NCBI GenBank assembly: GCA_000403295.2 | Contig: KE159605.1 | Location: 438,845-502,844 of the forward strand | Length of the DNA: 64,000 nt | Source: Lachnospiraceae bacterium M18-1 | GTDB taxonomy: Bacteria; Bacillota; Clostridia; Lachnospirales; Lachnospiraceae | Reading direction: 5' to 3' | Shown: one piece after another, positions 27,269-36,780 of the stretch | Position numbering within the stretch: the stretch's first letter is position 1 | Layout of the letters: each line of letters starts with the position of its first letter | Notes under the pieces: model-generated | What the model saw: only the letters and a program-made list of their open reading frames with translations | What the model was told of the DNA's origin: nothing | The model's database searches: none | Translations under genes and position numbers: made by a program

Positions 27269-28366
27269 ATGACCATAAAAAAAACAGGTTTCATCGGTCT
27301 GGGCCTGATCGGCGGCTCTATCGCAAAGGCGATCCGCCAGTATCATCCCGACTGTGAGATCCTTGCATTTGATAAAAATAAAGAAACCCTGGCCCTGGCC
27401 GTACAGGAGGGGATCATCCACACCTCCTGTTCTTCTATTGACGACAATTTCCGTGACTGCGACTATATCTTCCTGTGCGCCCCGGTTTCCTGCAACACGG
27501 CTTACTTAAGCCAGGTAAAAAATTTCCTCAGCCCTGGCTGTATCCTGACAGACGTAGGAAGCGTCAAGACGTCCATCCATGAGACGGTCATTTCCCTGGG
27601 ACTGGAAGAGCATTTCATCGGCGGACATCCCATGGCCGGTTCGGAAAAAAGCGGATTTGTCAATGCAAAGCCGCATCTGATCGAGAATGCCTACTATATC
27701 CTGACTCCGTCCGCAAAGGTTTCCGAAGAACAGGTGCAGGCTTACCGCGCCTTCGCAGAATCTCTGAAAGCGCTGCCTGTCATCCTGGACTATCGGCAGC
27801 ACGATTATGTGACCGGCGCTATCAGCCATCTTCCTCATATCCTGGCGGCAGGCCTGGTGAATTTTGTAAAGGAGCATGATACACGTGAAGAGCTGATGAA
27901 GATGCTGGCAGCAGGCGGTTTCAAGGATATCACCCGCATTGCCTCCTCTTCTCCCGTCATGTGGCAGCAGATCTGCCTCAAAAACAGAGAAAATATTTCC
28001 CAAATATTGGGGGAATTTATCCAGACTTTAACGGACGCGAAGCATGCGGTGGACCAGAGTGCGGAACAGACCCTCTATTCCATGTTTGAGTCCTCCCGGG
28101 ATTACCGCAATTCCATGCCTGACAGCTCTTCCGGGCCGATCAAAAAACAGTTTGCCGTATACTGCGACATCATTGATGAAGCCGGAGGAATTGCCACCAT
28201 CGCCACCATACTTGCCAGCAATATGGTCAACATCAAGAACATCGGCATCATCCACAACCGGGAATTTGAAGAAGGGGTGCTGCGGATCGAATTTTACGAT
28301 GAGGATGCTTCCGCCAAGGCTACGGAATTGCTGAAAAAGCACCGATATATCGTGTATGAAGTATGA
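27269..28366 (+). CDS. tyrA: prephenate dehydrogenase with ACT domain
   Basis: A 365-residue enzyme that oxidatively decarboxylates prephenate to 4-hydroxyphenylpyruvate for tyrosine synthesis. The Rossmann loop GLGLIGGSIA is at residues 9-18, GGHPMAGSEKSG is the conserved active-site stretch, and a C-terminal ACT domain (about 295-365) should give tyrosine feedback control. The ATG at 27269 has GAGAGGA upstream; an in-frame extension to 27206 would run through the leader hairpin and lacks a site. It is followed after 135 bases by aroA. Confidence 0.93.
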   Translation: MTIKKTGFIGLGLIGGSIAKAIRQYHPDCEILAFDKNKETLALAVQEGIIHTSCSSIDDNFRDCDYIFLCAPVSCNTAYLSQVKNFLSPGCILTDVGSVKTSIHETVISLGLEEHFIGGHPMAGSEKSGFVNAKPHLIENAYYILTPSAKVSEEQVQAYRAFAESLKALPVILDYRQHDYVTGAISHLPHILAAGLVNFVKEHDTREELMKMLAAGGFKDITRIASSSPVMWQQICLKNRENISQILGEFIQTLTDAKHAVDQSAEQTLYSMFESSRDYRNSMPDSSSGPIKKQFAVYCDIIDEAGGIATIATILASNMVNIKNIGIIHNREFEEGVLRIEFYDEDASAKATELLKKHRYIVYEV

Positions 28367-28501
28367 TTTTTGAACAAGCAGGAACAGTTCCTACTGCCGA
28401 AGACAGTTTTGGGACATGCGGCAGGCAGTGGCAGGGTTGCATTTTTCCGGCATAAAGCCGTACCGCAAGATAAGAGATCAACAGGAAAGGATCAATATAT
28501 T

Positions 28502-29797
28502 ATGGAATTAACAAATATCACCGGTTTAAAAGGAGAGGTCACGGTACCGGGAGACAAGTCCATCTCCCACCGCAGCATCATGTTCGGCTCTATCGCAAAA
28601 GGCACCACCGAGGTACACAATTTTCTTCAGGGGGCAGACTGCCTGTCCACCATGGAGTGCTTTTGCAGGCTTGGCATCGAGATCGAGACGAAAGGGAACT
28701 CCATCCTGATACACGGAAAAGGGCTTCACGGCTTAACCGCGCCGGACAATCTTCTGGATGTGGGAAACAGCGGCACTACGACAAGGCTGATCTCCGGGAT
28801 TCTGGCCGGGCAGCCCTTTGACTCCAAGCTGTCCGGGGATGAATCCTTAAATTCCCGTCCCATGAAACGGATCATAGACCCCCTGCGGCAGATGGGGGCG
28901 AACATTTCCAGCATCCTGAGGAATGACTGTGCGCCGCTGTACATTACTCCGGCCCGGCTTCACGGAATCCGCTTTGATTCCCCGGTGGCCTCCGCCCAGG
29001 TCAAATCCTGCATCCTGCTTGCCGGACTTTATGCGGACGGAGAGACTTCCGTGACCGAGCCCAGCCTGTCCCGGAATCATACGGAACTGATGCTGCAGGA
29101 ATTTGGAGCTGATCTGCGTTCCTTCCATGCCCTGGACGGCACCACAAAAGCTACCGCCGTGATCCGGCCCTGTGAAGAACTGTACGGACAAAAGATCACC
29201 GTTCCCGGAGATATTTCTTCGGCGGCCTATTTCATTGCTGCCGGGCTGCTGATCCCGGATTCTGAGATCCTGATCAAAAATATCGGCATCAATCCTACCC
29301 GCGCCGGCATCCTGACGGTCTGCGAGGATATGGGAGGGGATATCACACTTCTGAACCAAAGGAAGGAAGGCGGCGAACCGGTTGCCGACATCCTGGTGCG
29401 TACAAGCCAGCTCCACGGAATCACGATCAAAGGGGAGATCATCCCTACCCTGATCGATGAGATTCCAATCATTGCGGTCATGGCGGCTATGGCAGAGGGA
29501 ACCACCTTTATCCGGGATGCGGCAGAGCTGAAAGTCAAGGAATCGGACCGCATCGAGACCGTCACCGACAACTTGAAGGCCATGGGCTGCGATGCCATCC
29601 CCACCGCCGACGGCATGGTGATCCGGGGCGGCAATCCCTTGCATGGGACGACCATCCACACGCTTCTGGACCACCGGATTGCCATGGCATTCAGTATCGC
29701 GGCCCTGGCTGCTGAGGGGCATACTAAGATTCTGGACAGCCATTGTGTGGATGTGTCCTTCCCTACGTTTTACGATACTTTTGAAAATCTGTTGTAA
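28502..29797 (+). CDS. aroA: EPSP synthase (3-phosphoshikimate 1-carboxyvinyltransferase)
   Basis: A 431-residue enzyme for the sixth shikimate step, joining shikimate 3-phosphate and phosphoenolpyruvate. It shows PGDKSISHRS near the N-terminus, GNSGTTTRL in the first domain, and the C-terminal KESDRI and DHRIAMAFSIA motifs. I chose the ATG at 28502, which gives the standard start MELTNITGLKGEVTVPGDKS; a longer frame from 28370 has no site. The upstream tyrA and probably shared promoter make a small aromatic amino acid unit. Confidence 0.95.
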   Translation: MELTNITGLKGEVTVPGDKSISHRSIMFGSIAKGTTEVHNFLQGADCLSTMECFCRLGIEIETKGNSILIHGKGLHGLTAPDNLLDVGNSGTTTRLISGILAGQPFDSKLSGDESLNSRPMKRIIDPLRQMGANISSILRNDCAPLYITPARLHGIRFDSPVASAQVKSCILLAGLYADGETSVTEPSLSRNHTELMLQEFGADLRSFHALDGTTKATAVIRPCEELYGQKITVPGDISSAAYFIAAGLLIPDSEILIKNIGINPTRAGILTVCEDMGGDITLLNQRKEGGEPVADILVRTSQLHGITIKGEIIPTLIDEIPIIAVMAAMAEGTTFIRDAAELKVKESDRIETVTDNLKAMGCDAIPTADGMVIRGGNPLHGTTIHTLLDHRIAMAFSIAALAAEGHTKILDSHCVDVSFPTFYDTFENLL

Positions 29798-29806
29798 AGA
29801 GCGCGT

Positions 29807-29833
29807 ACAGCAGGCCGGTCTGTGGTCTGCTGT
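29807..29833. terminator. hairpin between aroA and the convergent permease gene
   Basis: ACAGCAGGCC (29807-29816) pairs with GGTCTGCTGT (29824-29833) around a 7-base loop. The T run is short, so efficiency is uncertain. Confidence 0.5.
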
Positions 29834-29850
29834 TTGACCGCCGCCGGAAT

Positions 29851-32130
29851 TCACATCACCGTATCGTCCCGCAGGATATCCGTAAGGCTCCTTTCCATAA
29901 TCTTCCTTGCTCCGAGATAATATGCCAGCCCCACAAAACCAAAAATCGCCAGAATAAACGCCAGGATCGGCAGCAGCGGCGCCTCCCGGATGAATACCAT
30001 AGGATCAAGATAACTGATCTTCAAAAAAAGGATTACCGCGGCCGCAGTCACAAGCAGCGCAGAGAGCACCGGCCGGCCGGCAAGCATAAGGGCTTCTATA
30101 CAGAATACCTTTTTCATTCCCTCCGGCGTCATTCCCACAGAGAGCAGACGCGCAAATTCCCGCCTTCTCTGCCTTACAAATCCAAATGTATTGGAAAATA
30201 CATTCCCGATCCCAATCAGCGCCAGCAGGATGCAGAACACACTGAATATCATTGTCATTCCATGGATCATATTGTCATTATCCATCCTCTCCTGGATCCG
30301 ATTTTCGATCTCAGCGTCATACCTGCCTCCAAGAAGCCGCGACAGCTCCTCTTCCACTTCATTCAGTTCTTCCAGCGTCGCCTTATCCTCCGCCAGGATC
30401 CGGATGTATACATTCTCTTCCGATCCTCCGATCTGCCCTTTGATCTCTTTCCAGACAGAAACCGGAATAAAGTGCACCAGTTCATAATAATCCAGAGTCC
30501 CATATTCCTCCCGCAGAACAGGTGCCTTTTGGGTATATACGATCACGGGCAATTCCGCTGTCTGGTCCTCCCGGCTATGCATAATCCCCGCAGGTTCTGC
30601 TGTCTGCCTCTCCCGGATATCCCTGTTGTCCGGAATGTCTGTTCCTGCCCGCCGCAGCATGGTTGTCCCACTGTCTCCTGCCAGATAGGGGAAGCTGCGC
30701 CGTTTCCGGAAATTCGGATCCCCGGCATCCTGGATCTGATTGAGGATTACGGCGCCGTCCAGCCTTGGCTCGGCCTCGATTTGTCCGCAATATTCCAGAA
30801 AACCAGCATCATCCAGGATCACCACCGGAGCATGCACCAGCCACCCGTCAGATACGGCAGATACATACTCTGACATCGCATGTTCCATTCCGCCTGCCGC
30901 CTGCATTTCCGGGCTGAGTTCCTCTTGTGTCACGACCCGCCCGGCGTCTGCCTTCTGATACGCCACACAGCTGCGTACACCGGGAAGCCGCTGCAGGGAA
31001 TCGATCTCTTCAAATGCTTCCAGCCCCGTCCCCTTTACTTCCGCCATGATATCCCAGGCATCCTGATACTTTTCAAAGTAGGTCTCCTTCTGGCTGATCT
31101 TCATGATCGAAAAAAAGCACATCATAAAGGAAAATGCCAGAAACGATAAGGTCAGGGAAATAGATGCGGTCCGCAGAGCCTTTTTCTGCGCTTTCAGTGC
31201 ATTTTCCGCAAGCTCTCCCTCAATCCCGAACAAACCGGACAAGATCCGGGAATTGCCTGCCCGTTTCAACTGCAGTTCCCCGGCATTTTTGATGGTCTCC
31301 AAAGGGGTAAGCCTGCTCATTTTCCATGCCGGGATCCAGGCGGAGATCCATACTGTAATGACTGAAGCCAGAATGGACAGAATCAGGATCAGCGGGTGAT
31401 ACATAAACGGCAGCTCCAAATGCCTTTCTACATTCTCCAGAATTACATTGGTCCACTTCAGGATTCCCATGCCGAACAGAATACCAAGCAGATTTCCCGC
31501 CAGGATCGGCAGGGCACAGAGCAAAAAAGATTCCTGCAGAAGGCAGGTCCGAATCTGAGCCGGCGCTGCCCCGATACTGGAAAAAATACCAAACTGACGG
31601 ATCCTGGAGCTCATAGTCACTGCAAAAGCATTGTGGATGACCATGACCAGAGAAAGACAGGCAGACAGGAACACCGCCAGAAAGAACGGGAACACCCAGC
31701 GCAGCGCCGGATCCTTCGGATCCCGGATCAGATACAGGTTTAAAAGCTCGTAGTTGCAGGCCGCATGGTCCGCCGAAAGTCCTGCCATTTCCGCAATCCG
31801 GGGCATATCCGCAAAGATGCTCCTTTTATCCTTAAAATAAAGATCCAGCACTCCTTCCTGTCCGTCAGAACATGTTTCATTCCATACTGCCTGCTCCACA
31901 TTGCCGTAATTTTGAATCAATTCCAGGACCTCAGAACCGATCTCTCCTGTGAGCCGCCCTTCCCAGGCCCCCGTCTCTGCTTTCACCCGCTCCACCTCAT
32001 AACCCCACAAATTATAAAACAGACTGCACAGCAGGGATAAAAGCAGCGCGGAAATAAAAGCAGCCATCATCACGGAAATAGCGGATGCCCGGTTGTTTTT
32101 AAGATAGCTTTTCGAATAATCCTTCCACAT
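29851..32130 (-). CDS. ABC transporter permease, two FtsX domains
   Basis: A 759-residue membrane protein with about eight spans: 17-39, 146-168, 199-221, 246-267 and 322-342, a large extracellular segment, then three C-terminal spans. Each half ends with the FtsX-type cytoplasmic coupling stretch (RIRQFGIFSSIGA and RRREFARLLSVGMT). This is the permease layout of the MacB/FtsX (type VII) superfamily, which moves lipoproteins or peptides mechanically. The ATPase gene ends 6 bases upstream, and a two-component pair precedes both, so it resembles an antimicrobial-peptide sensing and efflux module. The substrate is unknown. Confidence 0.85.
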   Translation of the reverse strand: MWKDYSKSYLKNNRASAISVMMAAFISALLLSLLCSLFYNLWGYEVERVKAETGAWEGRLTGEIGSEVLELIQNYGNVEQAVWNETCSDGQEGVLDLYFKDKRSIFADMPRIAEMAGLSADHAACNYELLNLYLIRDPKDPALRWVFPFFLAVFLSACLSLVMVIHNAFAVTMSSRIRQFGIFSSIGAAPAQIRTCLLQESFLLCALPILAGNLLGILFGMGILKWTNVILENVERHLELPFMYHPLILILSILASVITVWISAWIPAWKMSRLTPLETIKNAGELQLKRAGNSRILSGLFGIEGELAENALKAQKKALRTASISLTLSFLAFSFMMCFFSIMKISQKETYFEKYQDAWDIMAEVKGTGLEAFEEIDSLQRLPGVRSCVAYQKADAGRVVTQEELSPEMQAAGGMEHAMSEYVSAVSDGWLVHAPVVILDDAGFLEYCGQIEAEPRLDGAVILNQIQDAGDPNFRKRRSFPYLAGDSGTTMLRRAGTDIPDNRDIRERQTAEPAGIMHSREDQTAELPVIVYTQKAPVLREEYGTLDYYELVHFIPVSVWKEIKGQIGGSEENVYIRILAEDKATLEELNEVEEELSRLLGGRYDAEIENRIQERMDNDNMIHGMTMIFSVFCILLALIGIGNVFSNTFGFVRQRRREFARLLSVGMTPEGMKKVFCIEALMLAGRPVLSALLVTAAAVILFLKISYLDPMVFIREAPLLPILAFILAIFGFVGLAYYLGARKIMERSLTDILRDDTVM

Positions 32131-32136
32131 CTTTGG

Positions 32137-32817
32137 TCACCTCCGCTTCTCATCCCGGATGATTCGCCCATCCTCTATCGTAACGATACGGTCGGCTTCC
32201 AGCGCAGCTTTCTCATCATGTGTGATCAGTATCATCGTCTGATCCAGATTCCGGTTGGACAATTTCAGCAGATCCATGATCTCCCTGGAATTTTTCCGAT
32301 CCAGGTTTCCAGTAGGTTCGTCAGCCAGCAGAAGCGCCGGACGGTAAATCAAAGATCTGGCTATGGCCGCCCGCTGCTGCTGACCGCCTGATAGCTGGTT
32401 TGGCAGCGCTTCCAGCCTGTCGGCGATCCCCAGCGTTGTTACGATTCTGTCAAAAAACTGGAAATCCGGCTTCCTCTTATCCAGCAGAAGCGGCATGAGG
32501 ATATTTTTCCGGATAGTGAGCGTTGGGATCAGATTGTAAAACTGATACACCAGTCCCACCTTCCTGCGGCGGAAGATTGCCGCTTCGGTCCGGTTCAGGG
32601 TGGAAATATCTGTCCCCTCGATCAGAACCCTTCCCTGCGACGGACGGTCCACACTGCCCAGAATATGGAGCAGTGTAGACTTTCCCGATCCCGAAGCCCC
32701 GACGATGGCTACAAATTCTCCTTTTTCCACAGACAGGTCAATGCCATCCAGGGCAATGACCTGATGTCTGCCGCTGCAATACACTTTTCTGATATCTTCA
32801 CATTTTAAAATCTCCAA
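32137..32817 (-). CDS. ABC transporter ATP-binding protein (LolD/MacB type)
   Basis: A 226-residue nucleotide-binding subunit with Walker A GASGSGKST, Q-loop YQFYNL, signature LSGGQQQR, Walker B LLADEPTG with GNLD, and the switch histidine in ITHDE. The pattern DEPTGNLD and the size are typical for partners of FtsX-type permeases. The stop lies 6 bases before the permease start. Together with the upstream regulator and the broken kinase it forms a regulator-transporter cassette. Confidence 0.93.
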   Translation of the reverse strand: MEILKCEDIRKVYCSGRHQVIALDGIDLSVEKGEFVAIVGASGSGKSTLLHILGSVDRPSQGRVLIEGTDISTLNRTEAAIFRRRKVGLVYQFYNLIPTLTIRKNILMPLLLDKRKPDFQFFDRIVTTLGIADRLEALPNQLSGGQQQRAAIARSLIYRPALLLADEPTGNLDRKNSREIMDLLKLSNRNLDQTMILITHDEKAALEADRIVTIEDGRIIRDEKRR

Positions 32818-32965
32818 ATTTCTGCGCCTCCTTTATTGTACTGTCCAGACAGCGTGCGGCGGACATACCTCTTTTCGATGTCCTTTGCTGCTGTTTTACA
32901 TCTTCAGATCATATTGTACCAAAATAAAGTGACAGCTCAGTGACAGTTCCGTTTTATAAAGAGTG

Positions 32966-34198
32966 CTATTTGGTATATAACCGGATATCAAAACATGCCC
33001 CGCCTTCCGCAAGATTTTCAGCCTTGATCGTCCCGTTCTGGCTCTCGATAATCGCCTTTGCCAGGGCCAGTCCGATACCGATCCCGCTGTCCTTCGCATT
33101 CTTTCCCCGATAAAACCGTTCAAAAAGATGGGGCAGGTCTTCCTCTGCAAATCCCATGCCGTTGTCCCATATCCGAATCTGTGTATAGAGAAGTGTCTGC
33201 TCACACGAACATCAGACACTTCCTCCGGGCGGAGTGTGCTCCATACAGTTTTTCATCAGATTTATGACAGCTTCCATCGTCCATTCCAGGTCCGCAGAGA
33301 TTACGATTTCTTCCATTTCAGGAATCCGGACAGATACATCTGCCTTTAGACACAATTCCCGGATCTGATCGGCCGCAAGCATGAGTACAGTGTACACATC
33401 CGTATCTGTCTGCTCCAAAGGCAGTACGCCGGCATCAATCCGGGACAACAGCAGCAGGGCGTCCGCCAGATATGTCAACCGTGAAAGCTGCCGGCGAATC
33501 TGTCCCAAATGCGTTTGTAAAGGATTTTTTTGTATCATCTGGGCAGACAGAGAGAGGGATGTGATTGGAGTCTTGATCTGATGCGCAATATTATATAGAT
33601 GATCCGCATAATTTTTTTTAGCTTCCCATGCCGCATCCCGCGTCTGGTGCAGCTCCGTTACGGTTTTATAAATCTCGTCCTGTAATTGGGAAAATTCATC
33701 TTCTGAGGCAGGAAAAAGGACTCCGCCGCCTCCGTTATTGACCTGTTCCAGATAATCCGTCAAGGCGTGGATCCGCGCCTTGTCCTTTTTGCGCCGGATA
33801 GAATAAGGAATCAAAAACAGCAGGCCGCCGGCCAGAAAACCAACAGCCGCAGAAAATCTGCCGTACCTTTGGGCAGGCCTTAGAAAATCTGCCGGCCGGT
33901 AGCCATACTCCAGAACGATGTTTTCATTTCTATTCTCATCTGCCATAGTATCCGGCTGCTCCTGATATTCTTTCAGAGCTGACAAAACCGCCCCTTCTGC
34001 CTCCGGCTGCTTCTCTATGATTCCCTGACATATACTGCCCAGCGTGCGGATCTGTATCCGGTTATAATATCCTGTCAGTAAAAATGCCGTGAAAGAAGCC
34101 GCCAGCAGGCTTACCGATAACACGATCCCTGCCAGATTCCATCCCGGAAATACATTGCTTAACTCCGAACAGCCTCCTTGTATTTTTCTTTTCTCCAT
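32966..34198 (-). pseudogene. sensor histidine kinase interrupted by an in-frame TGA
   Basis: Read through, this would be a 410-residue kinase with spans at about 21-43 and 115-134, the phospho-acceptor His206 in HQIKTP, N-box NLMKNCMEHTPPGG (about 313-326), then the G1 box DNGMGF, an F-box and the G2 box GIGIGLALAK. Codon 329 (33214-33212) is TGA, directly after the N-box. The frame continues open on both sides, so this is a nonsense codon and not a frameshift. The truncated 328-residue product lacks the nucleotide lid and should not phosphorylate. The TGA sits in a perfect 10-bp inverted repeat (33190-33222). The start overlaps the regulator stop (TAATG). A sequencing error is possible. Confidence 0.8.
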
Positions 34199-34866
34199 TA
34201 TGAATCCTCCATCCGGTATCCTACGCTCCTGACCGTTTTCAGACAGACCGGCTGGTGCAGCTTTTCCCGGAGACGCTTGATCGTCACGGTGAGCGTATTG
34301 TCGTTCACAAAATTTCCGTTGATATCCCAGATTTCCTCCAGCAGTTTCCTTCTTGTAACCGTTTTCCCTTTGTATCGGAGCAAATAGAAAAGCACCTGAT
34401 ATTCCAGCGGGCTCAGACAGATTTCCTCCGTATCGCAGAAAACCAGCATCCGCTTCTGATCAAGTGCTATGGCATCACAGGTCAGATATTGCTTTGATAC
34501 ATCCCCTGTCCTGCGCAGCAGAGCGCCGATGCGCAGGAGCAGAACATCCAGCTCAAAAGGCTTGGTCACATAGTCATCCGCCCCGTTCTGAAAACCAGAT
34601 ATCACATCGCAGGAATCTCCCCGGACAGTGAGCAAAATAACCGGAAGCTCCTTCCAATAAGCGCGGATCCACTGTACCAGATGATTTCCATTGCCGTCCG
34701 GCATGTTCCAGTCTACCAGCACCAGAGTCGGACACTCCTGCTTTAAAGCCTGCTTCGCATCCGTGATCGTTGAAAAAACGGAAACCCTGTAGCCGTATTT
34801 TCCGAGAAATTCACTCACACTCCGGGATATATTTTTATCGTCTTCCACATAATAGATTTCCAACAT
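34198..34866 (-). CDS. OmpR/PhoB-family response regulator
   Basis: A 222-residue regulator. The receiver has Asp9-Asp10, phospho-acceptor Asp52 in LVDWNMP, and Lys102 in VTKPFE. The C-terminal winged helix contains the usual RRKLLEEIW and NTLTVTIKRLREKL stretches. I chose the ATG ending at 34866, which gives MLEIYYVEDD; a longer frame starts at 34902 inside the folate gene. It lies 32 bases after the folB-folK stop, and its own stop overlaps the kinase start. It probably controls the ABC transporter downstream, but its kinase partner appears broken. Confidence 0.92.
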   Translation of the reverse strand: MLEIYYVEDDKNISRSVSEFLGKYGYRVSVFSTITDAKQALKQECPTLVLVDWNMPDGNGNHLVQWIRAYWKELPVILLTVRGDSCDVISGFQNGADDYVTKPFELDVLLLRIGALLRRTGDVSKQYLTCDAIALDQKRMLVFCDTEEICLSPLEYQVLFYLLRYKGKTVTRRKLLEEIWDINGNFVNDNTLTVTIKRLREKLHQPVCLKTVRSVGYRMEDS

Positions 34867-34898
34867 TTTGAATCCAGCCTTTTTTCCATCATACAGGA

Positions 34899-35750
34899 TC
34901 AAGACACCGTTTCCAGCATCTCCTGTACGGTTTTTCCATATACCGGGTGGCGCTGATAAGGAGCGATCTCGCAGAGCGGTTCCAATACAAATTTCCTCTT
35001 ATGCATCTCCACATGGGGGATACACAGGTCCGTTTCTTCCAGAACCAGATCATCATAAAAAATAATATCCAGATCCAGTGTGCGGGGCCCCCAGTGTATC
35101 ACCCGCTCTCTTCCGGCTTCCTGCTCGATCCGGTGAAGCTCATCCAGCAATTCCCGCGGTGTCAGCAGGGTGCGCAGCTTCAGACAGGCATTCAGAAAAT
35201 CCTCCTGCTCCGTCATCCCATAGGGCAAAGTCTCATAATAATTCGAGACTCTTTCCACCGCCCCTGCAGCAGAGACACTGCCCTGATCTTCTTTTCCCGG
35301 AGATTGCGTCAGGAAATCCAGCGCCCTCACTGCCTGATCCAGATATGCCTTCCGGTCCCCCATGTTGGAGCCAAGAGCGATATATGCCGAATGCCACTGC
35401 CGCAGGATTTCCACAGAGACGGATTCCAGCGGAAGCCCGATGGGCGCCCAGGGCTTTTTAACCTCCAGCCGTACCTTTTCCAGGCGCGGGATACGAAGGA
35501 GCAGTTCCTCTGCCAGCCGCTCTGCTGCTCGTTCGACCAGGGAAAATGTATGTTCTTTCATAAATGTATCTATCAAATGACAGACTGCCCCATAATCAAC
35601 AGACGCATCCAGTTCATCCGTGGTCCCGGCTTTTCTTGTATCCGCATACAGGACTGCTGATACAAGAAACTTCTGTCCCAGTTTATTTTCTTCCGGAAAC
35701 ACACCGTGCTTTGCAAATATTTCCAGATTTTCAATCTTGATTTTATCCAT
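34899..35750 (-). CDS. folBK: bifunctional dihydroneopterin aldolase / HPPK (FolB-FolK fusion)
   Basis: A 283-residue fusion catalysing two successive folate steps. Residues 1-117 are FolB (HGVFPEENKLGQKF, with the VKKPWAPIG region at its end), which makes 6-hydroxymethyl-dihydropterin. Residues 120-283 are FolK (ALGSNMGDR, the PRTLDLDIIFYDD catalytic loop with the metal-binding Asp pair, and IPHVEMHKRKFVLEPL), which pyrophosphorylates it. The ATG follows GGAGAGG. FolP, the next enzyme, is the gene upstream. Such fusions are common in Firmicutes. Confidence 0.94.
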   Translation of the reverse strand: MDKIKIENLEIFAKHGVFPEENKLGQKFLVSAVLYADTRKAGTTDELDASVDYGAVCHLIDTFMKEHTFSLVERAAERLAEELLLRIPRLEKVRLEVKKPWAPIGLPLESVSVEILRQWHSAYIALGSNMGDRKAYLDQAVRALDFLTQSPGKEDQGSVSAAGAVERVSNYYETLPYGMTEQEDFLNACLKLRTLLTPRELLDELHRIEQEAGRERVIHWGPRTLDLDIIFYDDLVLEETDLCIPHVEMHKRKFVLEPLCEIAPYQRHPVYGKTVQEMLETVS

Positions 35751-35813
35751 ATTTCCTCTCCATTCGCCGACGCAGTCATAAAATACAGTAAACTTCGGGG
35801 GGGGCCTTTAGCT

Positions 35814-36629
35814 TCACAGTTCATGCTCCCGGAGGATTGCCTCTGTCATTTTGACCGCCCGTGCATTCCCCTTTACATCGTGGACTCTCACAAAGGAACA
35901 GCCGCTTTTGATCCCCAGCACAGTCGTCACCAGAGTCCCCTCTTCCCTCTGGTCTGCCGGAAGGTCCAGGGTCAGTCCGATGACAGACTTTCTGGAAGTC
36001 CCCAGCAGTATGGGATATCCAAGGCGATTCAACTCCTGCAGATGTTTCAGCATTTCCAGATTCATTTCGCAGGTTTTTCCAAATCCGATCCCCGGATCCA
36101 GGATGATCCGATCCCCGGAAATACCTGCCGCTTCTGCCAGCCGCAGAGATTCCCGCAGATCGTCAAGCACCTCCGGGATAAAGTCTTTGTACTCTGCCTT
36201 CTCCCGGTTATGCATCAGACAGCAGGGAACGCCATATTCTGCGATCACGCCGGCCATCTCCCTGTCATATTTTAGTCCCCAGATGTCGTTGACCAGATCC
36301 GCCCCGGCGTCCAATGCGGCCCGGGCCACTTTGCTTTTATAAGTATCAATCGATACAGGGATGTCAAACTGTTCTTTTAACCTACAGATCACAGGCACAA
36401 CCCGCTGAATCTCTTCCTCCTCTGAAACCTGCACATGCCCCGGACGTGTGGATTCTCCGCCCACATCCAGGATATCCGCCCCATCCCGGACCATCTCCTG
36501 CGCATGCCGCAGTGCCGCGTCCATATCCAGAAAACGTCCTCCGTCCGAAAATGAATCCGGGGTCACATTCAGGATCCCCATGATATACGTCCTGTGTCCA
36601 ATGTCAAATATTTTTCCGCCAATCTGCAT
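35814..36629 (-). CDS. folP: dihydropteroate synthase
   Basis: A 271-residue TIM-barrel enzyme that joins hydroxymethyl-dihydropterin pyrophosphate to p-aminobenzoate; it is the sulfonamide target. MGILNVTPDSFSDGGRF is the first loop, GGESTRPGH the second, and the barrel ends with SFVRVHDVKGN. Length is normal. It lies between the HD-protein gene and folB-folK in the folate operon. A run of eight G (plus strand, about 35797-35804) lies between its stop and the folB-folK start. Confidence 0.95.
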   Translation of the reverse strand: MQIGGKIFDIGHRTYIMGILNVTPDSFSDGGRFLDMDAALRHAQEMVRDGADILDVGGESTRPGHVQVSEEEEIQRVVPVICRLKEQFDIPVSIDTYKSKVARAALDAGADLVNDIWGLKYDREMAGVIAEYGVPCCLMHNREKAEYKDFIPEVLDDLRESLRLAEAAGISGDRIILDPGIGFGKTCEMNLEMLKHLQELNRLGYPILLGTSRKSVIGLTLDLPADQREEGTLVTTVLGIKSGCSFVRVHDVKGNARAVKMTEAILREHEL

Positions 36630-36713
36630 TCTGTTCTCCTTATGCCTTTCCTATGAAGTCCAATTATGTATTTCTGTTTTCGTTTATCCCGCCTTTTATG
36701 GCCGCCCAGTTTC

Positions 36714-36770
36714 AAGTCAAAGATCCCGCAGCAAGCTGACGGGGCATCAAAATTCTATCGCAGCAAGCTG
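36714..36770 (+). repeat. dispersed intergenic repeat, copy B
   Basis: The core 36714-36750 matches 8427-8464 (TCAAAG .. CAGCAAG .. CTGACGGGGCATCAA). CGCAGCAAGCTG is present twice, at 36727-36738 and 36759-36770. It lies within the folate operon between the HD gene stop and folP. Confidence 0.5.
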
Positions 36771-36780
36771 GTCCGGATCC

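Noticed and set aside
32896..33219. Frameshift as the cause of the split histidine kinase
   Set aside because: The codons before 33214 and after 33212 are in the same frame (34198 minus 33157 is divisible by three), so the break is one in-frame TGA. The ORF at 32896-33219 is an out-of-frame shadow.
33190..33222. Selenocysteine insertion at the kinase TGA
   Set aside because: A hairpin is present, but it contains the TGA instead of following it at SECIS distance. No selenoprotein kinases of this type are known to me, and no sel genes are in the window. A mutation or error is simpler.
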